64,000 bases of DNA, from the NCBI RefSeq assembly GCF_945859705.1, contig NC_079135.1, positions 121,029,551 through 121,093,550 of the forward strand, given 5' to 3'. The translations under genes were made by a program, and so were the position numbers. The stretch is from Episyrphus balteatus. Lineage: Eukaryota; Arthropoda; Insecta; Diptera; Syrphidae. The notes beneath the pieces are model-generated. The model had not been told where the DNA came from, did not search any database, and worked only from the letters and a program-made list of their open reading frames with translations. Below are positions 10,760 to 22,995 of the stretch, one piece after another; position 1 is the first letter of the stretch; the number at the start of each line of letters is the position of its first letter.

Positions 10760-13700
10760 GTTGAATTTCCAATCTTAAGACTATCGCGTAAATAATTTTT
10801 TATCTTACAGAAATGCATCTGAAATCTGTATTTTTTATTTCTCCAGAAAAAAAACCTTTACATACATAATTGACCAAATTGCGCTTAATACAAAACTTAT
10901 TTGAGCTTGAAATTTCTTTAAAATTTCCGGACACATACACATAATTAATTAGTTTGCTATAAACCCCACTACCCTTTCAACTGATGCACATTCAAATAAG
11001 AGTTCATCCTCTCTTTTATTTATAAGAACGAAAAGGAAACTTGTGGAAAATATGTCTCATCCTTTTTAGAAGTCTAGAAGAGAAAGACCGATTTGACAAT
11101 GCAAATAATTATATGGAACAAACAAAAATGATGTTGTCGTCGTCTACCACATAGACAAACAAATCTGCTACGTGTATTCATTTTGTATCTCTCACACAAA
11201 ATGGTCCTTGTCATAAAATTCAAAGAGTTTTTTTTTTTATTAGCATAACAAGATTATTGTGTTTTTTTTTCTTATTTTCTATTTATTCTATCAAGAATAA
11301 AACAAAATATTGAGTAAGAAAAATTTCTAGGACGTGATGTCCTTGAACTTGAATATACACATTTCAGCCATCGTTTTTAGCTTTTAGGGATAAACTCGTT
11401 TTTAGAAATAATAAAAAATTATAAGAAGTCGAAACAAATAACAAACAGTCATGATTCTTATATTGGACGAGTTATTTTTTTAAGCTTAAAGATCTCTATA
11501 TTCATATTTACACAGGATGTCTTTTTTAGAAATAAAACACTCCAAAAGGAATGTTAAATGTTCCTCATATTGTGGGGTCTGAGTCTTGTAGATTCATATG
11601 TTGAAAGACATATTTCTACCATTACGATCAATGTTAAGTCCTTTTTGATGTAAAGACATGCATACGTACATTTGTAGCTTCAGAATTTTTCCTTTTTTTT
11701 ATGATTCTGTGTGTGTTTATGGTTTTCAAGTGAATATACTGAATAAATTTCTTATGGATGCAACGAAGGTGGAATTATGCACTTAATTATGCGTCATTCC
11801 TTCAGGGTAAAGATACAACAACAACAAATTTCGAAACGAAACAAACACACGGTAGGTGTTTGAGAGAGTGGAGTCAAAGTATGCAAAGAAAATGTTGTCT
11901 AGGTATATTCTTCTTACACTTTGCGTATGGAAAGTAGATTATGTACATTGTAGTGTGTGGAAAGAAAAGTGCTCCATAAAGTTGATGATGACATTTATGG
12001 TAAAAGGGTTATAAAATAGTTTCACAAATATGGCTTTAAGACGGTATGGCATTAGAAAGGACGTGTTTTTAGGTCAAATGTCGATTTAGTAAAGAGAAAA
12101 CTTATTTCATTCTAAGCAAAAAGGAATAATCGTTCTTTTAGATACATACATATTTTCGAAATAAATATAATAAACAATCCACATAAGAGATGGAATTTAT
12201 GTTTTAGGGTTTTGATAAATATTTCAACTAATTTACCTTTAAATTGATTAAATTAATTTTAGAATGTCTTGAAATGAATAATCCAATATGCTGAGGGAGG
12301 AGATAGTAAATTGGAAATCGATTCTGGGAATTTAGGCAAAAAACATAAAAGATATCGTGGGCACAAAGCCAAAACCACGAATCTGCAAAATTGTATTTTT
12401 GAGAAAAACGGCTTCAAAGTTTTGGAAACACATGCAATCTTATGGAAACTCGTGCAACAAAAAATGATATTTAAAGCTTCTAGGCAACAGATGGAGGATT
12501 GGGATTGACGTAGTGAATAGAGGGACCGATAACAAGTAAAATGACACATTAAAGTCAAAATGTCCAAAAATGCAGATTCGCGGTTTGGCGTTGTGCCGAC
12601 GATATAATAAACAATGTAAAATAGTAGATACTTTTGGATCTTATAATTATGCTGCAAATATCTTATTTTATTTTTATTATAAAAAAAATAAGAAAAAACA
12701 GTACACTCGGGCGTATACGTATTTTTTTATACAGAAAATGTAATTTGTTTTTTTTTGTATACTTTCATCATATTCTTGGAAATCAGTGATGCTACGAAGC
12801 TGTAAAAAAGTCAACTATTATTTGTTCAAAATACTACTGAGAGCTTTTGCATCTAATAAATCAGTTAGAAAACATTCAAACTCCTCTAAATTCCAGGAAA
12901 ATTTAATTTCAAAGTACAATATAAAATAATTGTTTGCTTTTTGCGAATATTAATTTTTTGAACAAAAAGGAAAGAAAGGAAGGATAAAGCTGGCGAAAAT
13001 GCAACATTTTTTCCATTAAATCAAATAAAAAGACTCTATTCTTTGTTAGTAAAAAAAACCTTTTCCATCATCTCCCTAACATTTTCTAAACTATGTATGT
13101 AGGTATTCGAATTTTATTTATATTTGTTCAAGTTCAACCAGGATGGATGGTCAATCAAGCCTTAAAACAATAAAATCGAAAAAAAGAAAATATTATTTGT
13201 TTTCGAATAAACATCAAAATAGTTGCAAAATGTTTTCAATTCGATTTCAATATTTTTTTTTTTTGTCTAAACTCACAAAGGTTCAATGCAAAAGACTCGA
13301 GGGCATAGATTTGATGGACATGAATTCACGTCGTTTTTCATTTTGCATCAGCTGAGGCAACATCTGTGGTGACAAACTCTCAAAAGTAGAAAAGTATTTT
13401 TGTTTCGTTTGAAATGAAATGGACGTTTTTATTTTTATCCAATAAAAGTTTTTTATGTTTTGGGGGGCTTGCCTTGACCTTGAATGTTTTTTCGAATGCA
13501 CTTTTTTAGTATTTCTTTTTTTTAAATTGAATTTGAAATTTCAATTAAATCTTTTGACATTGATGTGATGAGTAAGAAGACGAAATAATGGACGTAATCT
13601 GCCCGGTAGCATAAGATGTCTTAGAAGTTTTATGTTTTATTTTTTTGTTGTAAAACAAAACCCCAATTTTTTAAGGAACAGAAAACGAAATATGAGTTAA

Positions 13701-13970
13701 CTTTATATGTACATTTGTATGTCTTCGACCCTTAGTTTAACTTCAAGAAATTTGACATGGAAATACAATCGAAATTGTTTTGTTTTTGCTTGATTGGATT
13801 AATGCACAGGTCACTGTGGTGTATGTGTAATTTTTTGTATGTAAAATCCTTACAATTAATACAAATCAATCTATTCTTCTGCTCGTAATCAGACTAGTTG
13901 ATCTCAGCAGAATCTTACCTTTCAAATGGTTTAAATGCTCATGAAAAATTTTACTTATGGAATGCTTTCA
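10760..13970. other. Gene-free stretch
   Basis: No supported gene. The longest open frame (minus, 12259-12657) has no recognisable domain and lacks splice or start context to support it. The motif at 13805-13835 (GGTCACTGTGGTGTATG) recurs in variant form near 8712-8740, 19305-19335 and 31215-31245, suggesting ends of a dispersed repeat. Confidence 0.5.
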
Positions 13971-14873
13971 AGGCTTGGCCACACCGGAGGGTATGCGGTA
14001 GCGGTATGGGTAGAGGTAACGGTACTTGTATGAACAAAATTTCAAACTGACATATCAACGTTCAGATGTGGAATTTTTTACTTGCTCTATAGGGCAAGTA
14101 TTGGTTTCGTGTCGAAAAAAAAATTTGAGGTTTTAATCAAAACCAACATTACGATGATGGAGAATTCCAAAAAAGTGGGTCCCGCAATTCCGTCCTTGCG
14201 TCTGTGCGGTTGTGCGTCCATCTGTACACATTTCCACAGCCTAAACGGGTGGACGGATTTTCTTCAAATTTGGTACAGATGATTTTTATGGAATTCTGAA
14301 AGTTATTTTTTTTTTGTTTTTTTATATCTCTCTTAGAAAGTGTACCTCCCATACAAATTTTTCAATTCAAACCAAATAACTCGAAAACGGCTCTAACGAT
14401 TTTGATTAAACTTTGCAAACGTAATATTCGAAGCAATTGCAACAAAACTGCATTTTTAGTTTTTCTCAAAAAAGTCAAAAAAGTGTACCTCCCATACAAA
14501 TTTTTCAAATTATACCAAATAACTATAAAATGGCTCTAACGATTTTGATTAAACTTTACAAACGTAATATTCAAAGCAATTACAATAAAACTGCATTCTT
14601 ATTTTTTTCAAAAAAAGTCAAATAAAAAAACATTTTTTTTTTTTTTCATTTAACAAAATTTTGCCCTAAATGTCGGCTCTTCCCCAACATCAACAAAATT
14701 TCTTTAATTGATTTATACAGAGGCAGCTCTCAAAATCTACAAGTAAACTAACATAAAAGTGTTTTAAACTGCAAGAGCAAGTACGTGCGACCCCAGTCGT
14801 GCATTTTATTTCATACAAATACCGTTACCGCTACCCGTACCGCTACCGCATACCCTCCGGTGTGGCCAAGCCT
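13971..14873. mobile_element. TIR element with ~55-bp ends
   Basis: The left end AGGCTTGGCCACACCGGAGG and following TATGCGGTAGCGGTA are matched inverted by the right end (CCGTACCGCTACCGCATACC, then GTGTGGCCAAGCCT). TCA flanks both sides (13968-13970, 14874-14876), which fits a 3-bp target duplication. The 903-bp interior has no transposase. It contains a direct duplication of about 143 bp (14340-14628). Confidence 0.85.
14340..14628. repeat. 143-bp direct duplication inside the TIR element
   Basis: The phrase GTGTACCTCCCATACAAATT begins at 14340 and again at 14483, and the following roughly 140 bases are similar (GGCTCTAACGATTTTGATTA in both). Two diverged copies. Confidence 0.85.
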
Positions 14874-15248
14874 TCATTTAATGTTTTCATTTAAGGACCC
14901 TGAGAGGTGCATATAATTTTTGTTCTTTATTTGCGATTATGTACTATAGCCTATAGGGCAAGTTTAGGATTCGTTAAAGAAAATTAAGTTGAAATTTTAT
15001 TTCATAAAGTGCTTACTTGCGACACGACCAAAATGGAGAAGGTTGACATTCTCAAAAATGGATCTAAATAAAAAAATACATGTGCGAAAATAGTGCCCTG
15101 CTTTTGAAATAAAAAAAATATTTTTTTGGACCGGTATAAACGGTGCCTGTTATAGAACCGTTTTCTTGATGGCTGATTTTCTCGTAAACTGCGTAAGCGA
15201 TTTCAATGAAAATTATTTTACAAAAAGGTTTTAGTAACTTCAATATTA

Positions 15249-15387
15249 GCTGTGTTTTATTTTCCTCGTGATCCAGATCAGATCATTGTTTTTATTAGCT
15301 TTACAACAAAAGCAGGATTTTGTTTTGTTATTGTTTCGCAAATAAATTAATGATCTGATCCGGATCACGAGGAAAATAAAACACAGC
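15249..15387. mobile_element. 139-bp palindromic MITE (GCTGTG family)
   Basis: The left arm GCTGTGTTTTATTTTCCTCG, then TGATCCAGATCAGATCATT, is repeated inverted at the right end with one mismatch. TATTA flanks both sides (15244-15248 and 15388-15392), giving a possible 5-bp target duplication. It resembles in size and termini the GCTGCG elements at 34887 and 40598, although the arms differ. Confidence 0.8.
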
Positions 15388-15541
15388 TATTAACAAATTT
15401 TCAAAAAAATTATTTTGAATTCAAAAAATCAAAATTTTTTTTTGAAGACTCAATTTTCTCGAAGCGGATTAATTATTTTTTTTTCAAACTTTTTCTTTTT
15501 TGTTTTTATTGGCATAGTAGAGTAACTAAAGCAAATTATTA

Positions 15542-16990
15542 GGGAGCCGGCCGAACAGCTCTGATTTTGACGATTTTTTTTTCAAACGTAGGTAATTAAA
15601 AATACTTTAAAGTCTATAGATTAAAAATTGCCGATGTTGCCGTATTGTTTTTTAAAATTAAAATTAATTTTTTTTTGAAAAAAAACCATTTATATTGCTT
15701 AAATTTCATAAAAGAAATGATAGCAAAAGATTCTCTAGGTTATTTAAGGAAACAAAATATAATGTAGTAAGGGACATTCTTCCATCGTTTAAGCGATGAA
15801 TACAATTTTCTCAAAATCAGACTTCAAACACAAAAAAATATTTTGAAAACAACGGCAACACCTACAATATTTTAAAATACATTTTTAAAAAGCCAGAAGC
15901 TCATTCTTATCTCTTAAATTTAAATCCACTAAATTTAATCAAGAGTTTTTGAAAAAATGGTCCTCAAACTCAGAATTTAAAAAAAAAATGTTATTACAAA
16001 AATTTTAAATTACTTTTTTCCAAACTTTTTATCTAATAAAATATGAATTTATTTTTAAAAAATTTTTGGCCTTAAATATTATCAGTTGAATTCTGAAGCA
16101 AAAAAGGTAATATATATTACACTTTTGAAAACAAAATTAAAATTTGCTTCAATTTCAATGGGGTTTTTTGATAAAAACTGAATTTTTGCATTGAAATAAT
16201 TAATTTTCTCAAAGACTTTGGTAAATAAGAACTTTAAATTTTTGCTATTTAACTTTCAACAGTAAGTGTTATTAAATGAATAAAAAATAATTTTATGTTT
16301 AGATGTTGAACTTTAAAAAAAAAATAAGTTACATTTTTTTTCAAAACTTTTATTAAAAAAAGTTCTTCGAAAATGAAATACTTTTTAATTTTTTTCATAA
16401 ACCGTAATACATATTGACATTTCCTTTTATAATTTGAAATCATAATAAATGCGGCCAAAAAAATTTGAAAATAAATGCATTTTATATTACGACTAAGTTT
16501 AAAAAACGACATGTTAAAATTTTTTCAATAATTTTTTTTTTTTTCAAAAATCTGAGTTCAATTACCATTCTTTCAAAAGCCGTTCATTCAATTAACTTAA
16601 TTTTAATTTTACATATATGACTAAGCTTCTAGCTTTTAAGAAATGTATATTTGAATATTGTAGGTGTTGCCGTTGTGTTCGAATATTTTTTTTGTGTTTG
16701 AAGTCAATTAATAAGAAAATTGCATCTATCGCTTGAAATATGGAAGATTTTCCCTTACTCCCATATATTTTTTTTTTTTTAACAGACAATCTTTTGGCAT
16801 AAATTAATTTATGTAATTTAAGAAAAATTTTTGAAAAAAATTTGTTTTTGTTCACAAAAATCTTCAATTAAATTTAAAAAATCAAAACGGCAACACCGGC
16901 AATTTTTAATCTATAGACTTTAAAGTATTTTTAATTACCGACGTTTGAAAAAAAAGATCATCAAAATCTAAGCTGTTTGACCGGGTTCCC
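15542..16990. mobile_element. 1.45-kb foldback element, older
   Basis: The outer arms (15542-15665 and about 16880-16990) are inverted copies; they share for example AATTAAAAATACTTTAAAGT and its complement. The homology continues inward: 15720-15900 matches 16615-16760 inverted, including the CGGCAACACCTACAATATT region. Ends are GGGAGCC / GGTTCCC with TA on both sides (15540-15541, 16991-16992). It has the same size and TA flank as 2977-4413, but the sequence is different and the arms are more diverged, so it is probably older. No transposase. Confidence 0.8.
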
Positions 16991-16992
16991 TA

Positions 16993-19900
16993 ATATTGCC
17001 AATTTTTGAGCTTTAGTTACTCCACTATATGAGCTAATAATGTTTTGTGATATATTGGCTTAATCTGTATTCGTATTCCGATCGGGCCAAATGATTTTTC
17101 CCAAGGTGTCCAGTAACACGTTGTCAATTCTGGATCGGTATTCTGCACTCCTGTATGCAGGTTCTCAAACACTTTCGTTTGAACACTCTAGGCTTTATTT
17201 CCATAATAATATGAATAAGTGTCCCACCATATTGATCTTTCGTAGGTGTGGTTCAGCGATATGGTTCGGCTCTCAAAAAGGCATGTTTCGCGTCGATGCT
17301 TCTGTGGTCGTTCAGAGGTATTATTTAATTTCAACTCGAGATACCAGAGCTTCAATTCTTTGAGGTCAGCCAAATTCTTTACTCTTTATAGTTTAACAAT
17401 TTGGGAGTTATGTTTGAAAATTCTCTCCAGTTTATAAAAAGTTATAAATTTTCAAACTAATGTGAATGTAATTTTTCCTTTTACAGTTTACCATACAAAT
17501 TTATAATAACTGGTATTTTTCTCAAACTGTCATAATATTTATTTAAAATACATCTAGATCTGACAACAACTTCTTCCATGGCAATTCTAAGTTGAATCGC
17601 TTTGTTAGTCTTCTGCAAATCTTAAATACAAGTTGTGGGTATCCTCTTCAATATGCATGAACCGTTTTTCAATATCCTTCACTCAAAGGTGCATAGCTAT
17701 GATAAATCCCACAGAAAACTTCCATGTCAAGTAGCAAAAGTTTTCATCATTCCGTCATCCAGAGTAAGAAAAAAAAATTAAAAAAAAAATAAAACAAGAA
17801 AAAAAAAAACTTGAGAATCCACGTAGTAATCCTGCTGTTGCAGTCTATAGATGCATAGTGTATAGCCATATCCTAACTCTGCTATAATATAATCATAGAA
17901 TTCTGCCAAACAAGCACAAAGTAGCTTAATTCGTAAATAAATAATTTCCAACCGTCTCTTGCTGTTCCCCAAAACACAAAGTCTGCACATTCAAAGCGAC
18001 ATCTTCTCGAAAAGCGAATAAGTAGTGGAGGATCCTTTTTTCTTCACTTTATAGCATCCTTATGTTTTAGAGAGCGAATCCGGTAGAGGGTGGGTGTTGT
18101 TTTTTTTTTCCTTCCAAATAGGAAGCAACATGCATATATGGAGAGGGGTGGTTCAAGGGGTTGGTTGATAAATTTATTCTTTTTTTTTTGGCGGATGGTT
18201 GGCAAAGATGCACATCCCTTTGACGCTCCATCAGACCGCGAACAAGTGCCAGAGCAATTCTCACAGAAATGAGTAAATGTGGGGAGAGGAATACATATAT
18301 GTAAATTTTATCCGTCTATACCCCGTCGAGCGCCTTCACCCTATTTTGGAACGAAATATAGTTTTTACATTTAATTGAAGCAAGGAAAAACTTTTTTACT
18401 ATACGAGTAGTATGCAAAGGAGATATGTGCGCAGTTTTTACGGTGTCTTGAAACCGATGATATATTCTGTCACGTGCGTTGTCGTTGTAAATTTTATCCT
18501 TGTTGTTTTTAAAGTTGGTGTTGACGACGACGACAACGTTGTCGTCGTTGCTCGTTGTCAATATTCTATTACAATGATGTTTTAATCCACTCTCTCTATC
18601 GTTCTGAGCATGTTAATAGAGGTGCTGGGTCTGGGTTTGTGGGTGACTGTGTAACGTTGCCAATTGCTGCATTTGGCACGTGGTACATATACTCAAGTGT
18701 CTATTAGAGAGAGAGACATTTAAGTGAATCGATAAGTTATTGAGTGGAAAAGGTTTTGATAAAAATTGTTGTTTTTGAAATATGGATTTTAAAAAAATAA
18801 AAAAAAGACGACACAGAAAATATAAAATCAATATGTGTAAAGGGTTAATGTTGGTAATACATGTTTGAATAGAAATAAAATTTTTTTCTAGCTCTAAGGT
18901 TAGATATTTTTATAGAGATACCAGGAATTTAGTTTTGCTTTTAGAAAATGAGGTTTTAAAGTTTAATTTCCATGAGATATATTTGACCGAACATGAGTGA
19001 AATTCACACCTTTGAGACCTTATTGCTTATAAAGAAACGAAAATGTGTTTTTTTCTATCCCGAAGGAATATTAAAAAAAAAAAAAATCCAGCAGGGTTAT
19101 CCAAAACTCTTGGCAGTATAAGTGACATTGGTTTTATTTAAAGTAAGTAAACTTAGCGTTAAGAGGCTCTGGTAAGGTTTAGGAGTGGCCAATTAAACAA
19201 TGACAATTATCTTAAATGGATCTAATTAATAAGATCAAGAATAGAAAAAGAGTAAAATTTGCATTAAACCTTCATTATGTAAGTATGTATATTCAATACA
19301 AAAAAGTTACACATACGCCCCAGTGACCCTTTAAGGTTTACAGCCCTATTCTGCTATCCATCGGCGGGGAATAATCTCTAAATATTCATCAATTTCTGCT
19401 ATTCACCGAAGGGAACCCAAACTCACGTCGATAATATTATAATGTTGTTCGGTATTCCACTATTCACGTGAATAAACTTGGTCCATACATTTTCAATCCG
19501 TATAAAAAATGTTGCGGATCTGTCACTTTTGGTTGTAAAAATAAATTCACCATCGTTTAAATTAAATAAAATGACACTTCTCACAACTCTTTAAGTATTT
19601 GTTAGTAGGGTAGAGTTGCTAGTAGCCGGCCTCTTAAGGATTCTGTCTCATAAAATAAAGCACAGAAAAGTCAAATATCAACATTTTCGAATAATTCTTG
19701 AAATAAAATGTACTTTATTTATTAATTTTTCGATATGGTTAAAAAAAAGTTAATAATAGTTTATGTTTTTGTATAAAAAAGTCCGATTCTCATAAATCCG
19801 GCCTTTGTTTCCTATTTTCGGCCATCTAGTGTCCCATTTCCGGCCACTGACTTTACTAGGTCAAGCTTAAATAAATTGAATGTTTTTTATTTAAATTTTT

Positions 19901-21829
19901 GTGTTTTAAAAATTTAGAAACAATTTTGATTGTTAATAAGTTATAACATCAAATGATTTAAAAATGTATTTATTTTTCCCCATTTTTTAAACTTTCATCA
20001 ATAAAAGGGGGCCGAATACAGGAAACATTTGAATTTCAAAGCTTTTTTTTGTGTTCTATTTCCGGCCCCCCTTAAAATTACCAAAATTCAAATGTAAGAA
20101 ATTGCAGTTCACTCGATGGGTAGCAGAATGACAAGGTAGAGTTAAACTGGATCGAATGTGTGAATCGCCACAAACAAATAAATAAAAAAGATTAACGATG
20201 AATAAAATAATGAAACCTTTGTATCCTCTGTGTATCAGATTTTATTTTAATTTTGTTCATTCGAAATTTTGCAGTTAGAAATTTATTTAGATTCCATAAA
20301 TCAAGAAAAGATACAATCTATATCTATATTTAAAAATGAGTGCAATGCATCTAGGTTTCTATTATTTGATCATTTTTATATTTTTAAACACTTTTTGTAA
20401 GAAAGAACAAATAATAATGATACACAGTTGTTGTAAAAATAATTTAGCATTAAACTGATGAGGCATTATAGATTCAGTTGCACTAATTTCAATCAGCCCT
20501 ATCGTGAGTTTCACGTGAACAAGATTCCACCCCTATTTTGAGTTCCAGGGAAAAAGTTGTTCATCGGACATCTCTCGGTATTTTCAACTTTTTTCAGGTA
20601 ATATACGAGGTAGTCGAATGTGGTTTGAGTAAAAACAAACCTAGACTTCATAATCTCAAGAATTTCAAAAATACCTACTGTAGGTATTTTCACGTTTTCT
20701 CCACTATGACATCGACTTTTAGCTTTTAATATAACATGTACAGAGTTTAATCAAAATCATTAAGGCCGCTTTCGGGGCACTATGAGAAATAAAGTAAAAC
20801 ATGGTTGCGCAAGTCTGACGAATGCAAAGCTTTCATTAATCCATGCAATTAAGAAAGCACTCTTCAGTTTTGAACCCCTCGTTTTCACAAATATTTTTTC
20901 AATCACATAGGATTGGTTCTAAAAAGACCCAAGACCAAAATTTTTCGTTTCGTGTTGCACCTTGAATAACATTTCAGATAAAGTTTAAATTTTACTTAAT
21001 AGATTGCCGCAGGAATATTTTTTTGTTGTAAAAGTTATTCAACTCTATTCTGAAATCCCGGATACAGGGTCCGTTTTTTTAATTTATTTATCGATGCATT
21101 CGGAGGAAAATATTTACCAGCATGACCCCGATCTAACGTCAGTAATAATCAAACTCCATTTCCATTTGTGTTTTATTATTTTTTTTTTTTATTGTTTTTT
21201 TCTCATAAAATTAATAATTTATACACATTGTAGAGAGATAATAAATTTTCAAATTAGCTTTTTGTATATAATTTTCTTTGCTTTTTTTTTCAATTATTAT
21301 TATCTTCTACTTTTTTTTTCTCCATTTTTTGTTTCAATAATTCTCTTCAATGGTTTTATTTTTTGTTTTAGGATAATCTTATGTATTTTTTTCTTTTATA
21401 TAATGTATGTATAATATTTAAATTGTAATAAAATCCGAACTCTATTCGCACGTCAAAAAGACTTATCATTATTATTTTTTATATAGGAAGAAAAATGCAA
21501 TGAAATTAAAAAAAAAAAATTACTAATAAATTGTAAAAAATTAAAAAGAAAAAAATGATAATAATCAGCTTACAACAAAACACAAAAAACAAGAGGTGTA
21601 TAAAGAGGAGTAAAAAGGGAGAAGAGTAGTATAATAGGGAAAATGCGCGGGAGGAGTATTTGAAGCGGTCAAAAAGTATAAACAACAAACACGTCAAGAA
21701 GAACAAATTTTATAGATTTATATAGTTTTTTTTTTTTTCTTTTGTTTTCGTTCTAAAAACGCTCCTCGGCTAGGATTGAGTAGTTTCTATTCTTTTCTTA
21801 TTATTTTTCTAGAAAAAAGAAAAACCTTT
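16993..21829. other. Intergenic region downstream of the USP gene
   Basis: No supported gene. Open frames at 17091-17363 and 17188-17373 look less low-complexity than most but match nothing I recognise. The segment 19337-20130 contains several TTTCCGGCC-like phrases and a CCCTATTCTGCTAT end similar to the TIR elements at 32647 and 42209. Immediately downstream of the USP stop (21830) the DNA is very A/T rich with several minus-strand AATAAA signals (for example near 21355-21360), any of which could serve the transcript; I cannot choose one. Confidence 0.5.
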
Positions 21830-22995
21830 TTAGTATATGCGCTCATAGAAGAGTAGATAGGCCTGCGCTTTAAGCACCGTGTCTTCAGTGACTTCCTGCA
21901 CTCGACTATCCGACACGTAGTACCATTTGCCAGGTGGCGGTGTGATATTTGGCTCCTCAACCGGTGAGGGCTCTGGCTCTTCGTCATTATCAATTTCGGG
22001 CTCGGAAGAACTGCAACTGGTGGAGAAATCATCGCTGTCGTTTGCCTTCATGCGAAGATCACGAGCCTTCTCTTTGGCCAGTAGTTCTTCGAGTTTTTCA
22101 CGTTGTTCGTCGGCCTGATCCAACTCGGCCTTGCTGCCTTGGGGAATAAACTTCCACCGTTTGTCGTCGGGTTGGAGCAGTGGACGAACCTTAACATAGG
22201 CGGTATAATGACCACCGTACATTCCTCCCGAATGCTCAACTATACCATACAACGCGTACATGAGTTTCTTCTGTTTCCTGTCGATATTTGGCAAGTTCTT
22301 CACTTTAGACCCGCAAAAAGGCGCCACATCAAGGACCATTGGGAAGGCCACAGGCAGAGTCAACTTGCGGAAGATACAACGCTGGCCAATTTGGAAACGC
22401 TTCAAATGCAAAATAAGCACCGCCGGAGGGCTAGATACTAGAAATTGTTTAGTTGCGTTGGTGTAGATTGTCTTGCCGCCTTCACCGTTAATGCGTTTCG
22501 TACAATTGTCACAGCCCACTTTATTATTGCCCGTCATTAGTTCGACGGCAGTGAAATTATTGAGGCACGATTGTACTGAGCACTCGCCATCTTCGCATTG
22601 ATAGCGCGGCGCGATCGTTGTGCTCCAGTCTGAGTAGCTTTGGGTGCGAACACGTTTCGCTTTGGCTCGTTTTGTGGCTGCAGCCTGGGCGGCGGCGGTA
22701 GTTTTTGAATCTAATGCTGATGCTGCTTCTGAGGTAAGATGGAGTTGGTCCATGTCGTTGGATAGCGAATCGTTGTTTCCACCATTCACTGCTGAGGTCG
22801 AGGCGATCGCCATGTCGGCGGTGGAGAGAGATAATTGGCGGACTAGGTTGGCACCTTTTTCACTAATGCCAACTTCGATTTCTTTATTGTTGGCCACACT
22901 AGCTGCTTCATCAACATCTCCGTTGTTGGTTTGCGCCAAAAATCGATCTTGAACATTCACACTAGCATTGGCAGGGCTTGTGGCAATACCTGAGT
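21830..22995 (-). CDS. Usp16-45: USP16/45 exon 6 (terminal coding exon)
   Basis: The acceptor is AATTCCAG|ACTC (phase 1). It begins DSGIATSP, then low complexity, then the finger cysteines, the VLILHLKRFQ strand, the catalytic His box and the C-terminal AYLLFYERIY before TAA. The last intron (2.85 kb) contains a foldback element and a non-LTR remnant. Confidence 0.93.

Noticed and set aside
12259..12657. 132-codon minus-strand frame
   Set aside because: No recognisable domain, no conserved neighbour, surrounded by AT-rich non-coding DNA; an open frame of this length is expected by chance.
17091..17437. Overlapping frames on both strands suggesting an old gene fragment
   Set aside because: No family motif recognised; cannot be supported as coding.
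21004..21414. 136-codon plus-strand frame downstream of USP
   Set aside because: Almost entirely Phe/Ile/Leu/Tyr from T-rich sequence; not coding-like.
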